NCBI RefSeq assembly: GCF_051348905.1
Contig: NC_135238.1
Location: 51,698,954-51,762,953 of the forward strand
Length of the DNA: 64,000 nucleotides
Origin: Ranitomeya variabilis
Taxonomy: Eukaryota; Chordata; Amphibia; Anura; Dendrobatidae
Direction of reading: 5' to 3'
Shown here piece by piece: positions 11,769-22,300 of this stretch. The position numbers and the translations under genes are program-made. How positions within the stretch are numbered: position 1 is the stretch's first letter; every line of letters starts with the position of its first letter. Under the pieces are notes generated by a model. That model saw only the letters and a program-made list of their open reading frames with translations. It was not told the DNA's origin and made no database searches.

Positions 11769-13193
11769 AGATCACATTACAGTTTGGTTTCCACTCAAAA
11801 AATGGAATATTCCCACTGAGGAACACTGCACTTTAGTACTATTCTACTACACTACATTAACATGGCTGTTATATTTTAAACATTCTTCATTTTTAAGAAA
11901 TTCACAAATAGAATATTATTTAACTCTGTTAACAGTGTTAGCCTCAAAATGTTGTTCCTCGAAAAATCTAATTATCTCTTAGAAAGGGACTAACTTGCTG
12001 ATTGCTAGAGGTTGACTGTTCAGATAACCAGCAGTGCTGAGATAAGCGCTATAGAACTCCTAGAATGGGGCTTGGCAGGCCTGTCATCCTGAATTAAGCG
12101 GAGGTGCGCATGCTTGGCCTCAGCTTTAGTCATTGTCTATGGGACTGCATGAAAAAGTTGATGGATATACTCAGTGGTGTAAAAAAAAATGGAGTGTAGG
12201 CTGTACAAGGCCACCTCCACTCCATCCAGAATGTACAAAACAACCCCATTCTTGAGTCTTTCGAGCCCTGATCTCAGGATCATTGTATGCCTCAGCTGTT
12301 GAGCCCGCAACAATCTGAACATTATCCTCTATTCATCTGTACAGCTAAATACTGCCATTTGAAAGGGGCAAGGAGTGAGGGAGTGCCACCACAGAAGGGA
12401 TCACATAAGGCTTTTTACTGGGAGTAAAAAGAGCACTTGCCAACTGGGCAAAGTTTGGCTCCCATAATAGGACATGGCTGCGCTCAAAGGGATGTGAAAG
12501 ATAATGCCTGTGCATGAAATGGATCGTCACTGACCTCCAGATTGTGAGGAACTTTGATACAGTAACTCTGTAAATGGGCTGTAAGAGAAGGGAACTGTGA
12601 AAGGGTTTGACTACACTGAGCATGGGAAAGTGGAACAGAGATGTGTATTTATCTCCACACGTGTTGTAACCACCAAGCATTTTGCCTTTTTAAGACTGTG
12701 TAATCATCAAACTTATTGCCTGGGTACAGAGCTTCACTGCACCACTGTATACATCAAAATCATAGATTACATTATGGTTTACACTCAAAACTGTAACACT
12801 CAATAGTAATGAACACTGTACTCTAGTACTTCCCTCCTACACCCACTTTAAGGCGGCTATAATATTTTAAGCATTCTACAATGCTGGGAAATTCTGAAAT
12901 AGTATTTAATTTACACCCTTGAACATTTTTAGCCTGAAGGACCAACATAATTGTTTTCTTTCTGCCTTTTTGGTGTTACGGTGCTTTGTTGTTATGTTAA
13001 ATCAATGTAGTTTTATAAAGTCTTATGTTTGTGGGACTAATTCTACTTTATTCTGCTGCCATATTTGAGGAACATTAATGTTGGTTATTAATTTACGTAA
13101 ATTTATATTTGAAGGGAAATACAGAAAAAAATGTTTTCTACTTATATTTTTTTTATGCATTCATAATGTCTAATGACATCAGAATCCTATATA

Positions 13194-14580
13194 AGGTGTG
13201 CTTAATTATTAGGCAACTTTCTTTCCTTTGGCAAAATGGGTTCAGAAGAGAGATTTGACGGGCGCTGAAAAGTCCAAAATTGTGAGATGTCTTGCAGAGG
13301 GATGCAGCAGTCTTGAAATTGCCAAACTTTTGAAGCGTGATCACCGAACAATCAAGTGTTTCATGGCAAATATCCAACAGGGTCGCAAGAAGCTTGTTGG
13401 GCAAAAAAGGCGCAAAATAACTGCCCATGAATTGAGGAAAATCAAGCGTGAAGCTGCCAAGATGCTATTTGCCACCAGTTTTGCCATATTTCAGAGCTGC
13501 AACATTACTGGAGTAACAAAAAGCACAAGGTGTGCGATACTCAGGGACATGGCCAAGGTAAGGAAGGCTGAAAAACGACCACCTTTGTAAAAGAAACATA
13601 AGATAAAACGTCAAGACTGGGCCAAGAAATATCTTAAGACTGACTTTTCAAAGGTTTTATGGAATGATGAAATGAGAGTGACTCTTGATGGGCCAGATGG
13701 ATGGGCCAGAGTCTGGATCAGTAAAGGGCGGAGAGCTCCACTCCGACTCAGATGCCAGCAAGGTGGAGGTGGGGCACTGGTATGGGCTGGTATCATCAAA
13801 GATGAACTTGTGGGACGTTTTTGGGTTGAGGATGGAGTGAAGCTCAACTCCCAGACCTACTGCCAGTTTCTGGAAGACAACTTCTTCAAGCAGTGGTACA
13901 GGAAGAAGTCGGTATCGTTAAAGAAAAATATGATTTTCATGCAGGACAATGCTCCACCACATGCCTCCAACTACTCCACAGCGTGGCTGGCCAGTAATGG
14001 TCTCAAAGAAGAAAAAATAATGACATGGCCCCCTTGTTCACCTGATCTGAACCCCATAGAGAACCTGTGGTCCCTCATAAAATGTGAGATCTACAGGGAG
14101 GGAAAACAGTCCACCTCTCGGAGCAGTGTCTGGGAGGCTGTGGTGGCTGCTGCACGCAATGTTGATCGTAAACAGATCAAGCAGCTGACAGAATCTATGG
14201 ATGGAAGGCTGTTGAGTATCATCATAAAGAAAGGTGGCTATATTGGGCACTAATTTTTTGTGGTTTTGTTTTTGCATGTCAGAAATGTTTATTTCTAAAT
14301 TTTGTTCAGTTATATTGGTTTACCTGGTGAAAATAAACAAGTGAGATGGGAATATATTTGGTTTTTATTAAGTTGCCTAATAATTCTGCACAGTAATAGT
14401 TACCTGCACAAATAGATTTCCTCCTAAGATAGCCAGATCTAAAAAAAAAAACACTCCAACTTCCAAAAATATTAAGCTTTGATATTTATGAGTCTTTTTT
14501 GTTGATTGAGAACATAGTTGTTGATCAATAATAAAAATAATCCTCAAAAATACAACTTGCCTAATAATTCTGTACACAGT
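13194..14580 (+). mobile_element. Tc1-like DNA transposon, nearly complete
   Basis: Terminal repeats of the type ATTATTAGGCAACTT at 13205-13219 and the inverse AAGTTGCCTAATAATTCTGC at 14370-14389 bracket a transposase. A further inverted copy, CTTGCCTAATAATTCTG, lies at 14554-14570 after an AT-rich tail that also occurs at 41420-41602. The element has inserted into tandem unit 2. A relative with an internal tandem expansion is at 40480-41602. Confidence 0.85.
13228..14253 (+). pseudogene. Tc1-like transposase with one in-frame stop
   Basis: One reading frame covers 342 codons, close to the usual 340 aa, and is interrupted only by a TAA at 13588-13590. The N-terminal helix-turn-helix part reads LTGAEKSKIVRCLAEGCSSL..LLKRDHRTI. 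The catalytic core has WNDEMRVTLDG (first Asp), MQDNAPPHAS (second Asp) and SPDLNPIENLW (Glu), so the DDE triad with 34-residue spacing is intact. The start ATG at 13228 directly follows the terminal repeat. The family cuts and pastes at TA sites. With the stop this copy should be inactive, but it must have been active fairly recently for the rest to remain open. Confidence 0.9.
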
Positions 14581-15439
14581 GTAATGTAGTGTGAGTGAGT
14601 TTATATACTCACCTACCGCTGCTCTCTCCGGGATCCAGTGCAAACCTGCCCAGCATTATATGGAGCCGATGAAGCCACTTCTGGGTCACGTAGAGCACAG
14701 CGTGAACTGCAGGGTGGTGAAGTCGCGGAGAACAGAAGAAGAACGACATTGCATCCCAGATTTCCATGTTTTACAATTTATTTTCTACAAGATAACTCAA
14801 ACACCAATAACTAATCCACAGGAGGGTTGCCAACCTTTCAAAAATTCCTAGACAGTCTGTAAAAATGTGTCACTTTTTTTTCCATGACTGTAAATAAAAA
14901 TTGCTGTTTTTGTAATTTTTTTTGTTTAACCTGGTGAAATCTGTACAGATTATTAAGACTGTCATTTTCATAATTTGGCAGTTCATAGAGGATGGAGTTA
15001 ATGTCTTCTTAATATCAGATTTCTCAGCATAAGAAATATATTACCTAAAATCTTTATGATTTATTATGGTTTTTCAATTTGTGTGTAAAAAGTGTTGGAT
15101 GTTCATGACTTTTTGTTAGGCTGCTTGGAACAAAATTTAAAAAATCAATCTGATAACCCTTCTTCATACAATAAGTATGCAGTTGTAGTCCAGCTCACCC
15201 AAGTTGAGGTTTCTGAGTGGATTCAGTAACGAAATGCCAGTCCTGCCCGATATTATCAAATATAAAGTGACTATAGAAGAAAATCAAGCTTTTTTCTTAG
15301 GTTAAAATAATTCAAAAACTTTATTCCAAAACTTGGTATAAATTCGCAATCTCGGTACATACAAGTACTGAGGAATCTACCTATGTATTTCAGGCTAAAA
15401 TCTTAATCGTGGAATTATTTTAACCAAAGAAACAGATGG

Positions 15440-15568
15440 ATTATCTTCTGCAGTCATTTATATGGAAAATAAGTGTAGACTGCACAAGTATTAATTCATT
15501 CCTGAATGACAACAACTGGATCAGTCGGCAGGAGAATTGTGTTCTTATGTGTTAGGCGCCTCTCATTT
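15440..15568 (-). pseudogene. Decayed duplicate of gene 2 exon 4 (ZP-N exon fossil)
   Basis: Read on the minus strand from 15568, after an acceptor GATATAG, the sequence aligns without large gaps to the functional exon at 19381-19241: KNTI.LP.DP corresponds to KNTIFLPPDP. It carries stop codons at the second and eighth codons and lacks the conserved Cys context, so it cannot be used as the same exon. It sits in tandem unit 2 as the working exon sits in unit 3. Confidence 0.7.
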
Positions 15569-16059
15569 CTATATCGTAAAAATAAATAATGACAAGTTAA
15601 TGGTACTAAATAAAGAGAATTCTTATAGTTAATATAAGGTGTTTACCACTATTAACGTATCCCAATGTATAGAACATGGCCGCCATGTTAATTTATGACT
15701 TATATAAAGTTTATCTTTATTGCCCATTACTTCTACAGCCCATTTCAACCCAACCAAAACCCTCCGTTCTTTAACCCTGTTCCTACCAGTTCCATTATGG
15801 CTGCTGCCCCTAATGCTTCCCAATGTGGCCAAATACTATACTATCAAAATAATACATCCTGAGAATATGGTAATGATAAAAGAGTGGACAAACAGTGATG
15901 CTTGAATGTTTGTGAACTCTTCAGAATTTTCCTTATTTCTGCATAAAATTTGATAGAAAAATACTTTAGATTTTCACACAAGTCCTAATTGTACTGTAGA
16001 TAAAGAACAAACAAACGAGAAATAAACATTTGACTTTGAATTATTTTAAATAAAATTGT

Positions 16060-16780
16060 CCAGTATCACATGTCTGTGAATGTAAAAATGATGTGCTTTC
16101 AGTATTTGGTGTAATTAGTCCTGCACGTCGGCTTGGAGGAATTTTGGCCCATTCCTCCCTACAAAACAGCTTCAACTCATTGGTTACATTGGTTAGTTTT
16201 CTCTCATGCACTGCTTGCGGCAGCTCTTTCCGCAATATTTCTATAGGATTAAGGTTAGGACTTTAACTTGACCATTCCAAAACTATAACTTTATTCTTCC
16301 TTAGCCATTCTTTTGTAGAACGACTTGCTATTGAGAATCAGTTCATTGACAGATTTCCTGATATTTTCTTTTACAATTTGCTGATAAAATTTAGAATTCA
16401 TTGTTCCGTCAGTGAAGACAGCCATCCTGGTCCACAGTCACCAAAAAATAAAACTCAAGCCAGGATACTACCGCCACTTTGTATACTTTGTATCACAGAT
16501 GCTATGAGTTTTTATGCTGCAATGCCGGATGTTATTTTCTCCAAATTTAACACTTTTCATATAAACCCAAAAGCTCAAATCGTCCCACAACACATTGTTC
16601 CAATAAACTCCTATCTTATCCAGGTGATCTCTAGAAAACGACAGATAGCAGAAATTTTATTTTTGGAGTTATTTTTCTTCTTGCAATTCTGCCATGGACA
16701 ATGCTCTTATTCAGTGTCCTCCTTATCTTTGACTCACAAACATCAGATGGTAGGGACGGAATAAATCTTTTCATTGTTTG
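16060..16780 (-). mobile_element. Decayed Tc1-like transposase remnant (unit 2 copy)
   Basis: Antisense Tc1 transposase sequence parallel to 10300-11060. The minus-strand ORF 16235-16041 preserves EEWAKIPPSRRAGLI, the C-terminal Tc1 motif. Heavily diverged, with no open transposase frame. Confidence 0.7.
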
Positions 16781-16945
16781 AGCACAACGGGAGAGCTGAG
16801 AGCTTCTCCAGGTTCAGTGTTCAGAAAAATGGGTGTATGTGATCAGTCAGTGAAAAGATTTATTCCGCCTCATTTATTATTATATGTGTGTCTATGATGA
16901 CAGCTCCTCTGACAGTTGAGACACGTGTCAAGCTCTGCTTCTTCA

Positions 16946-17486
16946 TTGTGCGGATATACTGAGACTTGACTAGGACAGATGCAGATTAAATTATGTCACA
17001 GACAACGTGTTTATCACATTCTTGGGTACCCCTTTAGGTTACCTGCAACTATATTTAGAAGAGGGTTTTGATAACAACAGAATCATTAGCCTACAGTGCG
17101 GGATAATTGCGGGGAGAGGTCAGTGGCAGGTAGTCGGCTTTTACATGGCTACAATAGTACTTGTAGAATTAGACCACAGTTCATAGATTTTGTTTTGTGT
17201 TTTGTCTCTTAGCAGGTGTAATTTGAGTTATATGAAGATGAGATTAAAATAGATTTCATTGCGAGAAAATTGAATTGCTTTGCATTGTTGCCTACTGTAG
17301 CTTAGCACTGTTTCTCACAATCATGAGTTTACACGATGGTGTCATACTCATATATGGTCACATTCACGTTACCAGGTGGTGACTGCACATTTTGATTGGA
17401 AAGTCACATGTACAGTGCTCATCCCTACTGTATGTTCACGTGTGCCTGAAAGGGGCCATATAATCTTGTGATGAAAGTCATGCAAC
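16946..17486. other. No feature seen
   Basis: No exon or recognisable repeat in this junction stretch between tandem units. Confidence 0.35.
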
Positions 17487-19124
17487 AGGGACTAATTTGC
17501 TGATCGCTAGTGGCTGACTGTTCAGATAACCAGCAATCCTGAGATCAGCTCTTTGAAACCTCTAGAACGAGGCTTGGCGGTCCTGTCATCCTGAGTGGAG
17601 TGGAGGTGTGCATGCTTGGCCTCACTTCTAGTCATTGTCTATGGGACTGATGTATTCAGAAGCTCTGCACTTCTGCTCCAATCATATGGGCTGCAGAACC
17701 CCATTTTCAGGGCTTCTAAGACCTGATCTCAGGATAATTTAGGTTCCAGCTGGTAAACCCATAGCAATCAGAATGTTATCCTCTATCCATCTGTACAGCT
17801 AAATACTGCCATTTGAGAGGGGCAATGACTGGGGGAGTGTCACCATAGAGGGGAGTACATAAGTCTTTTTTCTGGGAGTCAAAAGAGCACTTGCCGACTG
17901 GGCAAAGTTTAACCACCATAATAGGACATGACTACGCTCAAAGGGGTATAAAAGATGATGCCTGTGTGTGAAAAGGATCACCACGGACCGCCTGATGGTG
18001 AGGGACTTTGATACAGTAACTCTGTAAACCGGCTGTTAGAGAAGGGAATAGTGCAAGGAGTTTGAACACAAGGATCATTGTCAAGGGAAAGTGGAACAGA
18101 GATGTGTGTTTATCACCACATGTGCTGTCACCATCAAGCATGTTGCCTCTTTACGACTGTGTAATCACCAAACTCAATGCCCGGGTACAGCTTTTGACTG
18201 TACCCCTGTATACATCTGCATCAATACACCATTCCTGATTGGTGATCCTTCTTACACTAAAGGCCACTGTGTCTATATAAAGAGACACACCACTACCACA
18301 ATCTACCACAATCCACCCTCTTACAGGCACACTGCCACCTTCATGACTCACGATTACTAGAGAATTTTTAGAGATACATAAGGGAGCACTCTATGATGAG
18401 ATATTGGAGACCAAGGGGTCCATAATCTTTCCTTTCACAAGTACCTTATGCTGTCTGTGTCCACCCCGACAAGTCCAGTCTACTGTGTAGTTCAGTGATT
18501 TATATCATTCAATTAGTGTCTTAGTACATACTGTTACTATAAGACTGTTGGCATATTCTAACAAAATAGGTTAGATCTGTCAATATACACTAAATGACTA
18601 ACTTTACTTGTATAATGACCTTTCAACCCATGTACCCAAAATGAAAATCATGCACTTTGTGTGAGTCCAGTGGGCGGACCTACTAGTGATTGACAGCACT
18701 CTCTGCATGCACAGGAAAGACTCACTATCATTGAATATGACCACTCACTGGACCCATATGATACAAACACCAGAGATTTCAATAAATAAAATGCAAGATT
18801 TACTGAAACTTTTCCCATAAAAATATATATCAGCTCTTCCTGCTGAATAACATCCGGTCTGCAGATCAGATATTTTCACCATGAGAGGTTCCCATTGTGT
18901 GCTGTTTTTGCTTCATGTGTGTATATTGCTGGGCTTTATGTCTTTTTTCTTTGGTACCATTCTGGAGCCAAATTACATTGTGTTTTAAATTACAGTACAG
19001 AGGTTTTTTTAACCTTCCATATAATCGTCTGGACATCTGAAAACTGGGAACCCAGACCAGTCTGATTACAAGCAGAGATCTTGAATATTGTGACGAACTG
19101 AAACAAAAAATATTTTGCGAAAGT

Positions 19125-19130
19125 TTTATT
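19125..19130 (-). terminator. Polyadenylation signal AATAAA for gene 2
   Basis: On the minus strand AATAAA occurs about 110 bases after the TAA of gene 2 exon 4. Its position fits a short 3' UTR and supports exon 4 as the terminal exon. Confidence 0.55.
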
Positions 19131-19240
19131 TATATAAAACTAGAAAGCCCCTTTAATATGAATCACAATGTATGGCTTCAAGAATGATTAGCAATAGCAA
19201 ATGAAAGTTCTTCTCTTTTCTTCCAACTTCTACAATTATC

Positions 19241-19381
19241 TTAAGATGACTCAAAGCCTGATATCTGCTCCAACGAATAAGTGCAGACCACATTGATGTT
19301 AAGTAATTCTCGAAAAACAATGGCGGCTGGATCAGGAGGCAGGAAGATGGTGTTCTTATACGTTGCATGAGTCTCCGATTT
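19241..19381 (-). CDS. Gene 2 exon 4: end of the ZP-N domain and stop
   Basis: The acceptor CCATATAG is followed by KSETHATYKNTIFLPPDP, closely matching NETHATYSNTLYL of uromodulin and NNGTHAVYWNTMYV of gene 1. The fourth ZP-N cysteine follows (VVCTYSLEQ), then TAA at 19243-19241. The gene 1 equivalent runs about four codons longer and splices on at phase 2; here no strong donor precedes the stop. Confidence 0.75.
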   Translation of the reverse strand, partial: KSETHATYKNTIFLPPDPAAIVFRELLNINVVCTYSLEQISGFESS

Positions 19382-22300
19382 CTATATGGAAAAGTAAATA
19401 ATGTTACCAATTATGGAGTTTGTTCACAATTACAATAAGGATAATAACACAATTAGCAAATTGTAATATGTATTTAGAAGTCCTTCTTGTGGATGGATGG
19501 ATGAACGGGCCACCCAAAAATTTTTGAAATCCTGCAAGATCCTGGTCACTTTGTTACTGTTCCTTTCACGACACATTTATGGGTCGCGTCAGGAGTATAG
19601 GTTTAATAAAAAATAAAGTACTCAATGTATACTGAGACATATTCATGAGTGTCTATAAGATATGCAGTGCCTATATCTTTTATATGCAGAAAACTTTGCA
19701 TCTATTTAATAATATATCTGTATAGGGGTCGGAATTTTATTTTTGGAGTCTTCAATCCTTTGATTCTTGAGAGCTTAGTAGTTAGCCGGTCAGATTAATT
19801 ATTGAGTTTCATAAGAGCTGTTTACATTTGTCTTTAGTAATTATTATTAATATTTATTATGATTATACATTTTTATAGCGCCATTTATTCCATGGCACTT
19901 TACATGTGAAAAGGGGGCAAATACAGACAAATACATTAAACATGAGCAAAAAACAAGGCACACAGGTACATAAGGAGGGAGGACCCTGCCCGCGAGGGCT
20001 CACAGTCTGCAGGGGATGGGTGAGGATACACTAGGAGAGGGTAGAGCTGTGTTGTGAATTCCGTTCTTGGGCTCCATCCTGTGGTTGCGAATGGTATTTT
20101 TGGGAGTTCTGCTCTTGGGCTCCCTCTGGTGGTTTCAAGTGGAACTTAGCAGCTGCTTTCACTAATCGGTTCCCTGGCCTTGTTATTTAACTGGGCTTTT
20201 GGCTTTAGTGGATGCCAGCTGTCAATGTTCCTTCCTGTGGATTCAGTCCTTTCCTGGAAGTTCTCTGTTGGCCAGTCCATTTCAGCTTAAGATAAGTTCT
20301 GCTAGTTTTTGGGTGTTTCCCTGCCTATGACCTTCTGTTCAGTTTAAGTTATGTCTCTTTTGTCCAGCTTGTCATTATGTAATATTCCGGCCAGTTGGAA
20401 GCTCTGGGGTTGCAGATTTGCCCCTCCACACCGTGAGTCGGTGTGGAGGTTATTTTTGTAAACTCTGCGTGGACATTGAGTTTTTTATACTGACCGCACA
20501 GTAGCCTTTTCTATCTCTGTCTATTTAGATAGTAGTGGCCTCCTTTGCAAAAATCTAGTTTTATTTCTGAGTTTGTCATTTTCCTCTTCACTCACCGTCA
20601 ATATTTGTGGGGGGCTATCCTTCCTTTGGGGGTTTCTCTGAGGCGAGATAGTTTTCCGTTTCCATCTTCAGGGGTAGCTAGTTCTTAGGCTGTGAAGAGG
20701 CGTCTAGGCAGAGATAGGAACGCTCCATGGCTATTTCTAGTGTTGGTGTTAGGAGTAGGGATTGCGGTCAGTAAAGCTACCACTTCCTCAGAGCTAGTAC
20801 TTTATTTGTTTTACCCACTAGGTCATTTCAGTGCTGCTCCGTAATCACTAGGTCATATAGGTGATTACTGTCTGTGGAGCCGCCACCTCCTCTGAGCTTG
20901 TCCATGATTGGTTTTACCCACCAGGTCATCTCAGTACCACTCCGTAAACACCAGGTCATAACAGTACAGCTGGCCCACAATGTGTTAAATGCATCTCAAA
21001 AGAGGGAAGAGAAAGTTCTGAGTCATTGTTTTGTTTTTGTTTTTTTCTTGTTGCTTGTTTCGTCCTTTTTTTTCCCCTTGATTTTTGGATGGTGCAGGAG
21101 CTTGGTGCTGATATGGAGGTTCATGGTCTGTCTGCGCGTGTTGATCATCTCGCTGCAAGGGTACAGAGTATCCAAGACTATGTTGTTCAAACTCCTGTTT
21201 CTGAGCCTAGAATTCCGATCCCTGATTTGTTTTCTGGGGATAGATCTAGGTTTTTGAATTTTAAAAATAATTGCAGATTGTTTTTTGCTCTGAGACCCCG
21301 TTCCTCTGGTGACCCCATTCAGCAGGTGAAGATTGTTATTTCTCTGCTGCGTGGCGACCCGCAGGATTGGGCATTCTCCCTTGAGCCAGGGAATCCTGCA
21401 TTGCTCAATGTAGATTCATTTTTTCAAGCACTTGGATTGCTTTATGACGAACCCAATTCTGTGGATCAGGCAGAAAAAATTTTGCTGGCTCTGTGTCAGG
21501 GTCAGGAAGCGGCAGAGATATATTGTCAGAAATTTAGAAAGTGGTCTGTGCTTACAACATGGAATGAGGATGCCCTGGCGGCTATTTTCAGAAAGGGTCT
21601 TTCTGAAGCTCTTAAAGATGTTATGGTGGGGTTTCCCACGCCTGCTGGTTTGAACGAATCAATGTCTCTGGCCATTCAGATTGATCGGCACCTACGTGAA
21701 CATTTTTTTTTTTCCTTCGGCTATTGAAATGGACCCTGTTAAGGTCCAGGCTATTTATGATTGGACTCAACCCACATATGTGAAGAGCCTTCAGAAATTT
21801 TTGGGCTTTGCTAATTTTTATCGCCGCTTCATTGCTAATTTTTCTACTGTGGTTAAACCTCTGACCGATTTGACCAAGAAAGGTGCAGATGTGATGAATT
21901 GGTCCTCTGCGGCTGTGGAGGCCTTTCAGGAGCTTAAGCGTTGTTTTACTTCTGCCCCTGTGTTGCTTCAGCCAGATGTTTCTCTTCCCTTTCAGGTTGA
22001 GGTTGACGCTTCTGAGATTGGGGCAGGAGCTGTTCTGTCTAAGAGAAGTTCTGATGGCTCTGTGTTGAAACCGTGTGCTTTCTTCTCCAGAAAGTTTTCG
22101 CCTGCTGAGCGTAATTATGATGTCGGCAATCGGGAGTTGTTGGCTATGAAGTGGGCATTTGAGGAGTGGCGACATTGGCTTGAGGGAGCCAAGCATCGTG
22201 TTGTGGTCTTGACCGATCATAAGAATCTGATTTACCTTGAGTCAGCTAAGCGGTTGAATCCTAGACAGGCTCGGTGGTCTTTGTTTTTCTCCCGTTTTGA

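Larger units (their letters stand above)
11985..16945. repeat. Diverged tandem duplication, unit 2
   Basis: It starts GGGACTAACTTGCTGATTGC, paralleled by GGGACTAATTTGCTGATCGC at 17487. The blocks 12000-12750 match 17490-18215, and 15090-16925 match 9785-11228. Unit 2 contains a decayed copy of gene 2 exon 4 (15440-15568) that unit 1 lacks. A Tc1 element (13194-14580) was inserted in it later. A shorter diverged repeat of 12764-12950 also precedes it at 11775-11965. Confidence 0.75.
17487..19440. repeat. Diverged tandem duplication, unit 3 (carries the intact ZP-N exon)
   Basis: The part 17490-18215 matches 12000-12750 throughout, for example CTGTACAGCTAAATACTGCC in both. The part 19150-19440 matches 15440-15610 and includes gene 2 exon 4. 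Inside it, 18655-18860 resembles 35035-35200 (AGTCCGGTGGGCGG-like, then a CTTTTCCCA block) and is probably a MITE. Confidence 0.65.

Noticed and set aside
15440-15568. An alternative functional exon 4 for gene 2
   Set aside because: It has stop codons at the second and eighth codons after the acceptor and has lost the Cys context.
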